Of a stretch of DNA of 64,000 nucleotides, positions 13,068-28,000 are shown piece after piece. Made by a program: the position numbers and the translations under genes. This DNA is from Toxonevra muliebris (lineage: Eukaryota > Arthropoda > Insecta > Diptera > Pallopteridae), in contig OY829328.1 of the NCBI GenBank assembly GCA_963691655.1, positions 30,275,890 to 30,339,889 of the forward strand, given 5' to 3'. How positions within the stretch are numbered: the first letter of the stretch is position 1; each line of letters opens with the position of its first letter. The notes below the pieces were generated by a model that saw only the letters and a program-made list of their open reading frames with translations, was not told the origin of the DNA and made no database searches.

Positions 13068-16000
13068 CTTTACACATACATAGAAAATATTATTTTTATT
13101 TTATTTAACTAAACGCCAAGTCAAACACACATACCTGCAGTTGTCTTATTTGCATTTCCAAATCGACTGCTTCACGCTTCAGTGACTCCAATGCAGGGCG
13201 TAGCGATAATGTTGAATGCCGATCGAATACAAGTTCATTGCGTAAAATTGGTGTGATATCCTTATGTGGATATGTGTGTGTGTATAAATTTGGTGTTAAA
13301 ATTTTACCATAATTAACAAATAAATTCACACGCCTTAATTTATGCAATGCAGTATGCACATACATGAAGGCGTATATATAGACATACATATATGCATACA
13401 TGCATATGTTTAAATTTGTGTGTACAGTAATCACAAGGGGATCCAAGGGAGGGAGTGGTGTTTGGGTCATACATTTTAATCATTGACCGTGTTAACATAA
13501 AAGCCCCCGCCCCCCCCTCCACCCACCCCTTATGAATCCGCTAGTGATAGTAATTATATACTTACATTGTAATCGCCAGCATCATCTGGTTCGCCTGGCG
13601 GCGCTTGGGGCGGTGCAAACACACGCCTAGGAACTTTTTGCGCTTGAGTTGGTAATGGTAAAATACGTACAAAATTGGTTAAATCTTGTGCGGGTGAGAC
13701 CGAATTGCATTGAATGGTGAGTTGGTTGTAGCGTTTCGCTTGGTCCGAGGCCTGGTAGTGTAGTGAGGAAGAGTAGCATGAGCGAGACGCATACATAGTG
13801 GCAGATAAATGTGTGCAAAGAGAAAGAAAGAAAATTATTTATAAATTCGATTAATTTTCATTAGATTTTTTTTTTTTTCGTTTTATATTTTTGCGCTGTA
13901 ATTTAATTAAAATTGATTTAATTGTTTCAACCTTATTTTGCGGAAGTGGCTTTAGAGGTTTTTTTTTTTGTTTTGCTTATGGTTTCGTTGTTGGTTTAAC
14001 GCTTACGCCTCATACATATATTTGTATATGTAAATATGTAATTTATTTACTTGCGAACTGTTTATTTTTTTTTTTTTTAATTTATATTTCAATTTTATTT
14101 TAATGTAAATATTTTACGTATATGGCATTTATTTGCTTATTTGTGAACTCTACTGTGAAAATGTAGACAACTGAGTGTGTGTTGGTGGTACACAAACTGT
14201 GAATAAAGCAAGAAATTTATTTAAAGTAATTAAAGGTAAACATCATTTCTAATAAAAATATAATTAATATTTAAAAGCATTATGCATTGCTTTTGAAAAC
14301 ATTCAGCCTCTAATGCAAGTGTAAATTAAAATTGGTGGAAAATTTTATTATTTTGAGGTCTTACAAATTTGACGTCTAGAAGGGAAAAAATTTAAGAATT
14401 TTTATTTTTACACGAAGCCCCCAGCTCCTCTCTTTACTCTTATTTTTGGGGCATGTTTGGTACAAATCGTCGCCTGAGAATTGATTTGGCGTATGTGTAT
14501 AAGTATTCCTATGCCTATCCGATAAATCAGTTCTCAGGCGACGAAATGTATTCAGAAAATTTAGGAATAGTTTTGAAGTTCGGTGCCTCTTTAACTTTTT
14601 CACTGAAAATGTTTGGAAAGATATTTTTTAGAAACTCCAGAAAAGAAAGAAATAAGAAATTTTTAACTTTTCATAGCGAGCAACTTTGTTTCGGACGTCA
14701 AAGTTGTAGAGTTTCTAAATAGTCATTGCCTTAACCTGATTTCAGGTCACAGAAATACTAAAGGCAATGAAATGGCCGATAAATTAACTGCAGTCGGTGG
14801 TCGTATGTAGAATTCTGCACTCAGTGTGTATTGTATGAAAATTCCAAGAAAATCAATTTTAATAGTTTTTATTTTCAAGTAATTATTTTTATATTTATTT
14901 TATTTATTTTTTATTTTTATAAAAAGAAAAATTTGTACTGAGCGCTTCGACTAATCTCACAAAGTCATTAACTTCAAATTCGTTGAAGTCGTTCTGCAGA
15001 TACACATAGCAATACAATGACAATGAGTAGAAAACTACACCAACGACTGACTACTGAGAACTGATGGAAGGCTCAACAATAGGGGAATATGCGGTCAAAC
15101 TTCGTATCCCTCACAACATACAAACAAGAAGAGTCTCTCCCACTTCCTTTGCCAATGTCCGGGTGTTGTTTGAGCACATTGCATAAACTCTTCTTAGAAA
15201 ACAAAATCAAGGTTTCCAGATTTGAAATAATTAATCATCTCGAATTTTTGAATTTCTCGGAAACCAACAAAAAAAAAATCTGTTTTCGTGTGAGATTGCG
15301 TTATTTGTTATTGTTAGTCTAACAATCACAAATTTGGATTCCATATACTCATATGAGTTTCAACACTTGTAAGTATAAAATTAACATATCATGGAAGGAT
15401 GATGCTGATTTTCTATACACAAAACTCTGTGATGTTTACCTTAACCCAGTAATGCCTAGCGGTGCCATATGACACCTTGTCGCTAAACCGACCCTGAGCC
15501 AGGTTCGTAAACTATTTTTTTCTCAAGTTACATTCTTGATCTATTTACTTTGGTTTCCGCTCGTCCCTAATGGGTCAAAAGCACCACCTGTAATTACAGT
15601 ATTTTGGCTTTTACAGAAACCTAGTTGAAACCTGTTGCGCGAAACACTGAAATTTTAAGTAATCAGTATCAAATAGGAAAGACAGAATCTCAAATGTTGA
15701 TACTGACTAAGTTGGCTAAGTTTGACACTGATTCAAAAATTTCTTATATCTGTGCATACAAATTTATACTCTGACAAAATTTCAATGAATGATGATGCTG
15801 AGGACCTAAAATTTATTTGTGTACGTAGTTGTTATGTACAACCTAATTCTGACTTAAATACTTATTTGAGATATGCTGATTGTATAAAGATTATCTACGC
15901 TAAATTAAGACCTATTGATTCAAAAATCGTGTTCGGTGACTTTAACCTACCATTTGTGTCGTGAACATCTGTGAGGAAGAAAACCAACTTCTCCCATATG

Positions 16001-19000
16001 CTTCCCGTTTAATGATTTTTTGAATTTCCTTTCGGAGTTACCTCTGTACTAAGTAAATACAATTACCAACAAAAATGGAAGAAGCTTAGATTTAGTCTAT
16101 ACTGACGACATCGCTAGTTGTTACGTGTCCTGAAGACCCTCATCATCCTTCACTTGACGTATTTTTCAGTTTCCAGCCACTCTTCCTTAAAATGATGTAA
16201 AGATCTACTCTCCACGTTGTAAATAGTTAAAAAAAAACCAACTTCCGTAAATTATGTAACATTCTCTTAAAACAAAAATGGCCTAAGAACTTTGATGAGT
16301 TAGATAACTGTGTTTCGAGCTTTCGACACTGATCCAAAAATGCCCCGTATGGTTTTCAAAGGATTTGAAAAGTCTTAAGAACGCCAAATCCCGTGCGTTC
16401 AAAATATATAAGAAAACTAGTAGTAGTGTAAAATACATGAAGAAAATGTTATAATAATTATTTCAACACCTTACAGAGTGAAATGCGTCATGATTCTAAA
16501 TCCTTGTATGACTCTGTGAATATGAAGCGTAAAACTATTGGTTTTCCCTTATCAATGGCATTCCGAAACATTACAACCAATAATGAATTTAAAACCTCTC
16601 ACGTTTCCTGATTTCTTCAGGTCCACATAATCTACATTTTCATTCATTAGTAATGATAGCTACCCAAAAGATGTTTCAAATCACTTAATGACCCTGAAGT
16701 GTACTTTTGACCCAGGTCCAGATAATATTCTTAACTGCATTTAGAGGAATTGCGCCGAAAAACTAAATTTACTACTGTCAAATATTTTGAATGCATTGTT
16801 AAAATTAGGATACTTTCCTAAATGCTGGAAAGAATCATTTATAATACCTCTTCACAATAGCGGTACTAAATCCAATGTTGGGAACTACCACGGTATAACT
16901 AAACTCAATGCTATTCCAAAGCTATTTGAGTCTATCATAAAAACCAAATAATGCACTGGATTTAACCTTGTATATCTGAAAATCAGCATGGCTTTCTTAG
17001 CGGAAAAGTTAACTACAACAAACCTCTTGCAATTTTCTTCAAATCAATGTCATATATACTAACTTCAGCAAAGCTTTCGACAAAGTTAATCACCACCTGT
17101 TTCTTATGAAGCTAAAAAATATGGCATTTCCTACATTGCTTTTAAATTGGATCAAATCATAGTTGGACAATAGAAGACAAAGCTTTTTATGCAAACATAC
17201 AATTTCGGATTTCATTGAGGTCACACCTGGAGTCCATTAAGGCAGCCACATAGGCCCCTTCCTGTTTCTTCTTTTTATAAATGATTTGACGTTTGCTATT
17301 CACCACTCAAAAACTTTAATGTATGCTGATGACGTCAATCTGCTCCTTTCGCATAATTCACATGATGACCAGAATTACTACAATCCGATCTAAACAGATT
17401 GGTACAATGGTGCAATATAAATTTAATGATCTTAAACCTAGACAAATGTAAAGTTATGGTATATGCAAGAAACGTTTCCCTTCCAACAGAATATAGAATT
17501 GGAAATACTGTCTTAAGTCATTTGGATTCCTTCGTTAACTTGGAAATTACTATGGACCCAAAACTTCGCTTTCATTTGTATATAAATAAATGCGTAAATA
17601 AAGCAAAAGCAATGCTAGGTTTTATTAAGCGCTGGACAAAGGAATTCAAAATTTCTTTATGCGTCATTGGTCAGACGTACCATATTATGGAATACGCAAA
17701 AACTATCTGGTGTCCTCAATATAGGATTTATATAGACAAATTGGAATCAGTTCAGAAACAGTTATTGCTTTTTGCTTTGAGATCCTTGCCATGGGATTTA
17801 CCCATTAATCTTCCACCTTACGAGCACATATTAAAACTTTTGAATCTGCCAACTCTTGAAAGCCGAAGAATTATGAGTAACGTGTGTTTTATTGCAAAGT
17901 TAATATCTGGCACTATTAATTCTCCATCTTTGCTGAGGAGATCATTCCGACTTGTATTCCTCGATACTACTCTTTATAAAGTCTTATGGCTTTATAAGAC
18001 AATGATTCTGCCCATCATCACCTATGCATCCATAGTCTGTTTGAGCAGACTTAATGTTGACAGCGTTAGGAAAGCTCTTGCCAGGACTGTGGCCATTTGT
18101 TGTACGGGAGCTTTTCCTAAACACCTGGCCCATCCTTGGATGCATTGCTCAACTTACCACCCCATGATATTTTTGCTAAAGGCGAGGCTGTCAAAGCCAT
18201 CTGACATTGTGACATTGTTGAAGGTACTGATATGGACCTAACAGTTCTATCAATGCCATCCGATACAATGCAACCAATTCTAGTTTTAAAACAGCGCTAT
18301 ACAATACAAATTCCAGAGGCCCAAACTTGGTTTTTGCCGGGACCTGGGCCGGGAGTTGATTGTAAGCGTATTTTCACTGACGGCTTCAGAACAGAATTCG
18401 GTTCTGGTTCTGGGGTCTTTATTGAAAATGATGGAGTGCACCTTCACTTTTCGCTTGGTTTGTATATTTCTGTTTTTCAAGCAGAAATTTTTGCAATCTT
18501 CAAGGCAATGGACCATGTTATGGTTGGAAAGAAAGGGCAGTCAGGCTGCGCTTAAATCCTTGCTTAATCCTCTAAGCACGTCTAAACTGGTTATGCATTG
18601 TAAATCCAGGATTGATTGTGTTGGAAAACACAATAGTCTGCTATTGATATGGGTTCCGGGACACTCAAGAATTTCAGGAAATAAATCGGCTGACCTTCTG
18701 GCCAGAAAAGGTTCGGAAACTGGTTTCCTGAGCCCAGAACCTGTACTCTCATTGTCGTCTACAGCCATCAAGACCACCATTAATGAGTGGGTCGACTTGA
18801 CCCACAATCGTAAATGGGAGGACCTGAGGGGCTTTAGACAGACAAAGACCATGTTACCTGTTATCTCGAAGCGTCTAACAGACTTTCTGTTATCGCTTAA
18901 CAGAAAGAGCTGCAGGCAGCTGGTGGGATTATATACAGGTAATTTCTCTTGGGCCAAACATTTGCATATAATTGGCCTGGGAGCTTGTGTCTTCTGTGCT

Positions 19001-22000
19001 TCCTGTGGTTTAGAGGAAGAATCTGAAGAGACGGCGGACCACTTTCTTAGTGTCTGCCCCGCTTTCTGCTAGATCAAAGTAAGCATATTTGGTACTGGAG
19101 TATTGGGAAACGAACACCTGAGCTCTCTAACACCGCAGGATCTGCTAAGGGAACACAGGATATAGTACAAAGGACGTAAGACTTGTCTGAGTGCTGTATT
19201 CTTGAATACTTATCTGTTCCAAGAAAAAAAATATATATTTATAAATATATATCGATACTATATTCCTATCAAGTTATCTATTTGTAAGACCAATTATTCA
19301 GACAAGAAGCCGTTCCGCCGTACCTGTCGTGCTTTTAACAACCTCTATAATGTTGTTGATGTTTCTAATTTGGTGGATTCTATAAAACAAAATGTCTTAA
19401 CTTTTTTAAATATATAGATGTCGTTATCAGCGGATGATTTATAATCTGTACCTGAAGTTCAGAAGGGCCAGTTGTTGGGTAGTGTGCCATCCCAACTTCC
19501 TTTTTAAATTATAGCCAATGCATCTGTAGATATTTCATATTAAGTTATTTTTTCCTTTTAACGTGTGATCTAAAAATCGTCACAAGGTGGTTCTTAATTT
19601 TTTATTGGTGAAGTACACATGAACATATTTTGTATCATTAAGATTTAGTTTCCATTTTTTAGACAAATCAGATATTTGGTGTTGAAAAATTGATAAATGC
19701 GGCAGATCTTCTACTAGTCTTAGCCAAAAATCTAATCAGAGTTTCAAGATGGCACGGAGCAGGTGGTTTTGGGGCTGTGATCAAGCTTTTCGCTGGCAAA
19801 GTGGTATACAAAAGACAGGAGGACGACCTCATTAAAACCAAACTCGAAATTTTATTGCCCAGTATCCCTGAGCGACCCAGAAGCAACAGACTGACTTAAG
19901 TCAGGATCTACAGATTAACACTAGCCTTGAAATAAAGCAGTGTTAAAATAAGGTGTTTTTCACAAGATATGTCTGTCTCATTAAAGCAAATAATTTTTCC
20001 TCAGAGACAAAAGTTAGCTTTCTTTGTTCTTAGTTAGTTACCCTTTTCGCAACTCACTTATCCCTTTTCGCAACTCTATGAAAGTAAACTACGACCGATC
20101 AGGCAGGACTAAAATATTTAATTATAAATTTCTAAAATATAAAATATGTACTAAATTCAAAATTAAGTTTTAAATTTCACACAAACATTCGTTGAAATTC
20201 AATTAATAACTTGTATGTATTTTTGTTGACATTCTTTCGATTGCAATAGGAAATTGATATGAAGGAAGCACTTCCGTTGTTTTTGGTTGGAATATGGCAG
20301 TAATTGATTATGCGGTGCTGCTCTGACAATGTTGATACTATCGAATTAATTGTGGTTGCTGTTGTTGTTGTCTATGTAGATTCAGATATGCTACGGAATT
20401 ATAACAAAATGACACATATATATGCAAATATGTATATTGTATACGTATAGACAAATATGTGCAAGTACAAGTATGGCACATTCCATTGTAACAAAATGAA
20501 CACAATTGTGTATATGAGTAAACGTGTGTATGTGTGTTTGTGTGTTTGCTGCTTAAATTGAAACGTTGTGCATGCACTGAAGACTAAAATCAATAGAAGC
20601 CAATCTCTTGTTTATACAAACGCATGAAAAATCCAATATTTGTTGCTTCCTCTTTGAATAAATGAGCATTTGTGCAGATACACATTCATATATGTATGTA
20701 CGGATATGTGTAAGGTGCTATATGTGATCCATAATCAGATCAAAATTATAAACTTTTGTTATGAGCTACCCACAGTTGTTTTAACTTTGAGGCTTACTAT
20801 GAAACTGACACTGTAAACCACACGCAAACATGGTGACTTCTGTCAATATGGTTGTTGGCTTATCCGTATAGACTAATAACTTCAAATATCTTAATAAAAA
20901 ATAGTCTAAAAACGTTATATTGCATTATCTTAGAGGCCAGTTCACAGGCCTTTTTTTAGAGAGAGAGTTCTTGCTAAGCTCTTCCTTCAATGAGTCGATT
21001 TTTTGCCAGCAGTATGGCATGTGGCGGCATTATGTTGGACCCCAAACTTTCTAATCCAATGTTGAGAATTTTTGGAAGCAAAAAATCTTTGGTATCCTTC
21101 TGTACCGGATTCCATTGACTGTGATATTTTTCAACATGTACACCCAAATGAAGCCTCCGCTCCTCCGTTTGTCTCTCTGTGCTTGACAATTTTGCTTCAG
21201 ACATCAAATTCGTATTTGTTGAAATAAAGAAATTTGTTAATTTTTCCGACTTCAGGTCCATATTGTGGAGAACTGGATGTGATAGAAAAAAACTGAGTAA
21301 GTAGTCGTAATCAACGACCCTAAATTACTATAATCATTTCTGATTTTGGAAATAAAATTTTACAATTTGCAAGCATTGTTCCGGTGGAAATCGTTGCAAT
21401 ATAAAATGAACATCTAAAATTAACTCTAGCCCATTTACTTTTAGGATCAAATAGATTTTGGCACATTTTTGATACAAAAATGTTCGAATTTTTAATTTTT
21501 TTTTTTATAAACAAGACCGGAAATAGGACTGAAGTGATGACAAAAGCCCACACACACACTAAAGTGACTAGAAGTCATGAGAGACTTGTAAACTTTGGAC
21601 AGAGATGACAATATACTAATAGAACGAAAATCAGAAGGTGTCGAAGAAGCCTTCGATCGTCTTGTTGTTGAAAAAATTGTAGCCATTGATTTTCCAAATT
21701 TCAGGAAAGGAAGAGCTAGTGAGGCAGTTGTCAAATTTGTTGATCAAGAGACTTAGAGCAGAAGGCAGTATATGTTTAAATCTTTTTGTTCTGAGAAAAA
21801 AGATATTTGATGAAATAATAAAACGGAGAATATGGACACTATTGGGTAAATGATAATAGAAATAACTGCACAAGCGATTTAAATGATAAGCTAAATAATT
21901 AGGCTTAAACCGTAGATTTAATTTTTTTTTATTTGTATTTTTCATACTACCCAATTTCCAATAATTCAATATAATTCTGGGCTTATATTAAAGCTTGAAT

Positions 22001-25000
22001 GCTGGCGGCCAACCTTCCGTTTGTACATTTTTAATAACCTACCCAAATACGGTACATGTCATTTTCATGTAATACGCAATAATTGTTGATATTTCAGTTT
22101 TATTGTCAGCGGTAATAATATTCAGTGTCAATGCGTGTCGTTTTTTTTTATCCAAATAAATTGTCGTTATTTTATATAAATAGCATATATGTAGCTTCAT
22201 TTATAGATGAAACGTGTAAAAAGTCAGTCGAAATGGAAAATAGATGAGAAATCGAATAATTGCAATTTATTGAATTGCAATTTATTGCATTTTATTTTAT
22301 GTATTTGTGAAATGTAGGACTAGAAATAAAATGTTTAAAATTTTTTTTGCTTTGTTTTGCTTTTAGTGTCAAGCAATTAAATAAGTTGTTGTTGTGTTTG
22401 AGGCCAGTAACAGAGACTTTTAGTGTAAAATTGAATTATTTAATTTGAATTTTGCAAACTTTAATTCATTTTAATGAATGCAATTTTAAATATTGGCATT
22501 GTTATAATAATAACACATAATGCAGGTATATAAATTATTAGCAATTTGATTTATAAATAATTTATTTATGTGTGCAATTTTATAAATTATTAAACGCCAC
22601 TCAGTGCACGGTTATACATAAATAAGTGAATAGATAGGTAGGCGAAGGTGGCATATTGTTGGAAATACTTATTTTAATTTCGGCATGTGAAATTAAATTA
22701 TATGAGGACACGCTGAAAATAGTGAAAGCATGAACACATAATAAGCATTTCTAGGCCAAGGCTGAGTAGTGGAAAAATTAATGCATTTAATTCTATTTCT
22801 GTTTATGATTGATATAGATAATTTTACGTTGCTTTTTCATAAATAAATCTTTATAGCAATTGTTCCAAAGAAATTAAAAAAAGAACAAAAATCGTATTGG
22901 CTAGTGTAGCACAGATAAACAGAAAATCCATACACAACATTTCGATTGAAAACATCAATAATGTTCATACATGCATAAATCACCCTATGCTCCTGTAATT
23001 TTCCGGTAATTAAGCGAAGTGAACTGCAATTACAGAAGCTTCACAATTACAATTAGAATACTATACCTAGCCCTCGAAGGTAACATTTGTAACTACTACT
23101 CACTTTATTGGCAATTACATCGGCACCTTGTAGTATCGAATCGGCAATAATACTGCATAAATCATTATGTATCTCTTCTAGTTCTTGCATCAATTGTGGT
23201 ACCGTCTCACAGTGATACATCTCCAGCATTGCATTCGTTGCATGTAACTGTTGTACGTATGCATTGTGTGCGTCAATGTATTCGGTGAGTGATATTTGTG
23301 TTGGATTCTGGCGATGCGACATGTAACATTGTTTGTAATCCAGGCGACACTAAAATGAAAACAAGAACAAAAATTAATAAACCAAATTGGTGCACTGTTC
23401 TCTCTTCACAAGATAAACGAGACATACATAAATATGAACGAGCAGCAGCATACAGAACAAATGGTAAATTATTACAGTGCACTATAAAAGAAACGCAACA
23501 AAAAAATTAGAAAATTTTTGTAAGTTAACATATTTCAGCCATATCAAATAAAATTTGCATGAAAAAAAGTTAGTCATGAATTCAAGATTCCTCATGAATA
23601 AAAACACCAAAATGAATGGTGGCATTCCCGATCGATGATGTGTAAACGTCAGTGTTTGACTGCGTATTTGATTCCTTCATTTATCTGTAAACTATTTGCT
23701 GTCGTTTTTTTAGATCATCATTATGCTCTTGATTTCATTTCCTAAATGAAATATTTAGAAGCTCTTTACGTATTTACTTACATGTTTAAATTTGTTTCTA
23801 TTTTCGCGGTTGTTAAACTAAACTTCTAACGTCAGGCTACGTAGAGAATCTGACAGATGTTTTATTGTATTAAAAATATTGTTATTATTAAAAAATAACC
23901 CTTAAAGTAAGCAGTACTTTCATTATTTTGATATTTTGTAATAGGTGTATAAATATTAATTGCGGATTTTTTGGCATAAAAAAGGCAATTATTTAATTAA
24001 TAAAATAAATAACCTCAATAATCAAAATATTAGACATTGTTAGCATCCGTTCTTATTTTTTTGAGGTTAACCATCCATCAAGCAAATTTTTCACTTCTTA
24101 ACTTATCTCATCGTTTCTTCAAATGAAAGAAGGTTGCTAAAATACCCAGCAAAACTCTTTTTTCTGGTATATAAAATTCGACACTTTTGAAACGAAAGAA
24201 AGGATTCTATTAACAATCGTTTACTCTCCATTACGACACTTTAATTATCCTCTGTACAAACCATAGATAATAGCTATGCTATCTATTAGTTAAAACCGCA
24301 CTTAATATTTATACACCTATTATGTAATTACAATGGCTGTCAAACAATAAATACTTAAAAAAAGTGATGTGGTGCCTGTCAAACTTTCGTACCATCCTGT
24401 GAAGTGTAGAGATTCCTACCCGGAAGTAGCAGTCCAGCGTGGTGTTCCGCAGGGATCTGTGCTGGGACCTTTGATCTTTATTATGTACATTAATGATATG
24501 CCCAAAATTTTACAGAACTGTCAAGCTCACATATATGCTGATGATGTTCAGCTCTATATAAGTAGTGAACCCAACAACATTAATTCATGTATCGCCAAAT
24601 TGAATGAGGACTTAAACCGCATACAGACTTGGGCAGATGTGAACGATCTTTGCCTTAACCCCGACAAATCAAAATGTATGACTATCTCCAAAAAGTCTTT
24701 TGACAGTAAGTCGCTTCCAAAAATTAAATTAAACGGTGCTAACCTTGAATTAGTAACTTGTGCAAAAAATCTTGGAGTAACATTTAATAAAACTTTATCC
24801 TGGAATGACCACATATTCTCGACAATCGGTAAAGTGTACGGAATGCTTCGCGCTCTCTGGGTAACACAATATTACACCCCTCAACCAATTAGGATACTCT
24901 TAGCTAAAACTTACCTTCTACCTACCTTGCTCTATGGGTGCGAGCTGTATGCAAACTGTGATAGCACTTGCAAATACAAAATTAACGTACTATACAACAA

Positions 25001-28000
25001 CATAGCTAGGTACATTTACGGTCTAAAACGCTTCGATCACGTGTCCACCTATGCTAGAAGAATCTTTGGTATTTCACTGGATACAATTTTAAATCTACGT
25101 ACTCTGTTGCTGATACACAAGATTGTTTACACACACGAGCCTGAATATTTATATAAACGTTTTAAGTTTTTACGCACTGCTCGAGTGAATCATATTATTC
25201 AAATCCGACATAAGTTCTTAGGCTCCGAGCGTCAGTTTTATATATATGCCATACGCCTTTGGAACTCCTTACCAACTCATTTGCAAACTCTTAGTAGCGC
25301 AGCGCAATTTAAAGCTCAGCTTATACTATATCTTTCTAATACTTAATTACTTAGTTTTGCTCAAAATTTAAAATTTATTTTTAAATTTATTTTCAATTTT
25401 AGTTTTAATTTCAATAAATTGTTTAATTATTGTGACTTAAGCTTCTCAAATTAAAGATTGTAAATCTTGCAGCTTAAGGATTATATATATCTTAAATAAA
25501 TAAATAAATAAATAAGTATGCTTTATATTGTTATTTTATATGTAAATAAAGTAGTGGAGGGCCGTAGTCAGGAAGGACAGGGTTCCGAGCCCCCTGTATA
25601 TTTTGTATTGTATCGTATTGAATTTTTATTTCGAAACGAATAAATAAAACATTTTGGCCCCATGATTGTTTTTTTTTGTTATTTATATTAAACTACACTA
25701 TTTTTTTGATTCGAATAAATAAAATAACTTCTCCTGTTTTTTTTAGGCATAAGATAAAAAAATACAGCTAGCTTTTAGGGATGGGATGAAATAACCTGTT
25801 ATTTCACTTCCTTAGACATCAAAAAATATTTAGAAAGGCAAAAATATTAAAATCCACCCCTTCTAACTGGCTTTCTACCAAAATCAAAAATATTTTGAAA
25901 AAACATTTGTTTGCCAAAGACTTGGCTAGACTATAGACTAAACAAAATCCTGATTGCATATGGGTCAGAATTCGTGAAATCAATCACAGAAAATTATTTT
26001 TTCTCAGATTTTAATGTAAATACAATGGTGCAGATCAGTTTTATTTTAAAGTGTTCAGAAAAAATAAAGTTTTAACAAAACTTAAACAACATTTACAACA
26101 ACAAATCAATTTCTTCTGGTTTTAGTGCAAAAGTACAAAAAAATGTATTAACTTCTAAACAAAAAATGGATACACTTTGAAATTTGCACATATTTTTCAA
26201 AACAGTACTAGCAATGTTTATGATTTTTTTCAGATTTTTTCATGCTCCAGAACAATGTTTGCTTGCTAATTGTTATAAACAAATACTTATTAATAAACAA
26301 ATTACAATTCTTCATAAACCATTACTAAAAAAGAAGTAGTCCTGAAAATTTCGATAAATTTGGTTGAGCAGATCCCGAAATACATCGAATAAAAAAAAAA
26401 AAAAACTTCCTAAAATTATTAATATCAATAAGTGTCAATAAGTTGTACAAAAAAAATTGTATGAGCTAAAAATTTAGGAATCGTGTTTTCTTATAGAAAC
26501 TTACTAATTTCCATATTTACATTAAAATCTGAGAAAAAATAATTTTCAGTGATTGATTTCACGAATTCAAACCCATACACATTAAGTATGTTGACTTTAT
26601 TCTGCATTAATGCAAGATATCTATTCCATCATTAATTATTTCTACAAATTCCGATAAAATTCGATTCACCTCTCAGAAATTTTATGGAAAAATTACTATT
26701 GATATTTTCATTTTGATATAAAAAGTTTCCAAAATTATTTATCAAGTCAAGTTTTTGAATAATTTAAAGTTGATACATCATAAGATAAATATGTTACATA
26801 TATCAATTATTATTATAACCTATTATAAATATGATACAATAAAAAATTAAATCAAAAAAAGTAATTCGAGTGAACATTTATTTTGCTTTCACCGTCTCCC
26901 ACACAATATGGCTCACTAATAATGGCTAAATAATAATCTAAAAAAGTAATTGGGGCTCAATTGACTTCGTAAATCCAAACAGATCATGTTCGCTTTAGAG
27001 AAAACTCTTTCAAATGGCACGGATGCGCAGTGATGTGATCCCATACAACCACAGAACAAAAATAGAAGGAATGCTCCGATTTTGATGAAATGTCGTGTAG
27101 CATTAAATTTTTGAGTCGATAACTTCAAATCTGAAGTCGGTTTTAATCACAAACTAAGCTTAAATTCTCAATTTTCGTAATATTTGGCAAGCTATAATGG
27201 GAACATGGGCTGTTTGATTTTCAAGAAATTTAATTTATTTAGTTACTATGCTTTTTTTGAAAGCTAAACAATTTTTATTGGAGTCCTTTAATGTTGGAAT
27301 AAAAGTGATATTTATGAATACAACTTCTGAATTTTTAACACTCTTAGTCATTTTTCAGCATGATTGCATACTTTTAGGGTTAACTAAAACAGCTTAATTC
27401 CAATTTTAGTTGAAAGAAATTATTTTCAGACCAATTTTTAAATTGAATTATTTCCCAAAAGCAGAAGAAATGAATATTATAATAAAGAAAGGTGCCTTCA
27501 AAAATTGGGAAAAGATCCAGGAACATTTTTTCACATATTTTCTAGATTTTCTCTACCAAAATTCTTCAATTTTCAGTTTTTCTTGACTTTTTTAAACAAT
27601 TCAGAATTTTTAGCTTTTCAAATCTTTATTAAAAAATAACACCAAAAATTTCTTTGATAAATTGCAAAAAAAAATTTGGAACTTTCGGCGTGATATCACT
27701 AAAAACTTTTTTTCAGATGTATTTTACTCAACGGACTAAAAAACTAAAATCGAACGATCCCACATTTTTGTGAGAAATTTTTCTACTTTGAGCTTCTCTT
27801 ACACCCCCACTAATTATTTTTTCGCGAAGATATTTTGATATATTTCTCAATTGGAATATTATCTTTAAAATGACATCAAATTTGTTTGGTTTTGGCATTA
27901 CGAATTTTTCGAATTTTATCTATGGGACGAATCACTTTGGGATGTTTTTGTCTCTTTGTAACTCTTTCGAAATACAGCAAACGAGAACGAAATATTTGAA

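Noticed and set aside
19690..19899. Plus-strand open frame GAGGFGAVIKLFAG
   Set aside because: Cannot be matched to any domain; an overlapping minus-strand frame is equally open, so coding strand and reality are uncertain.
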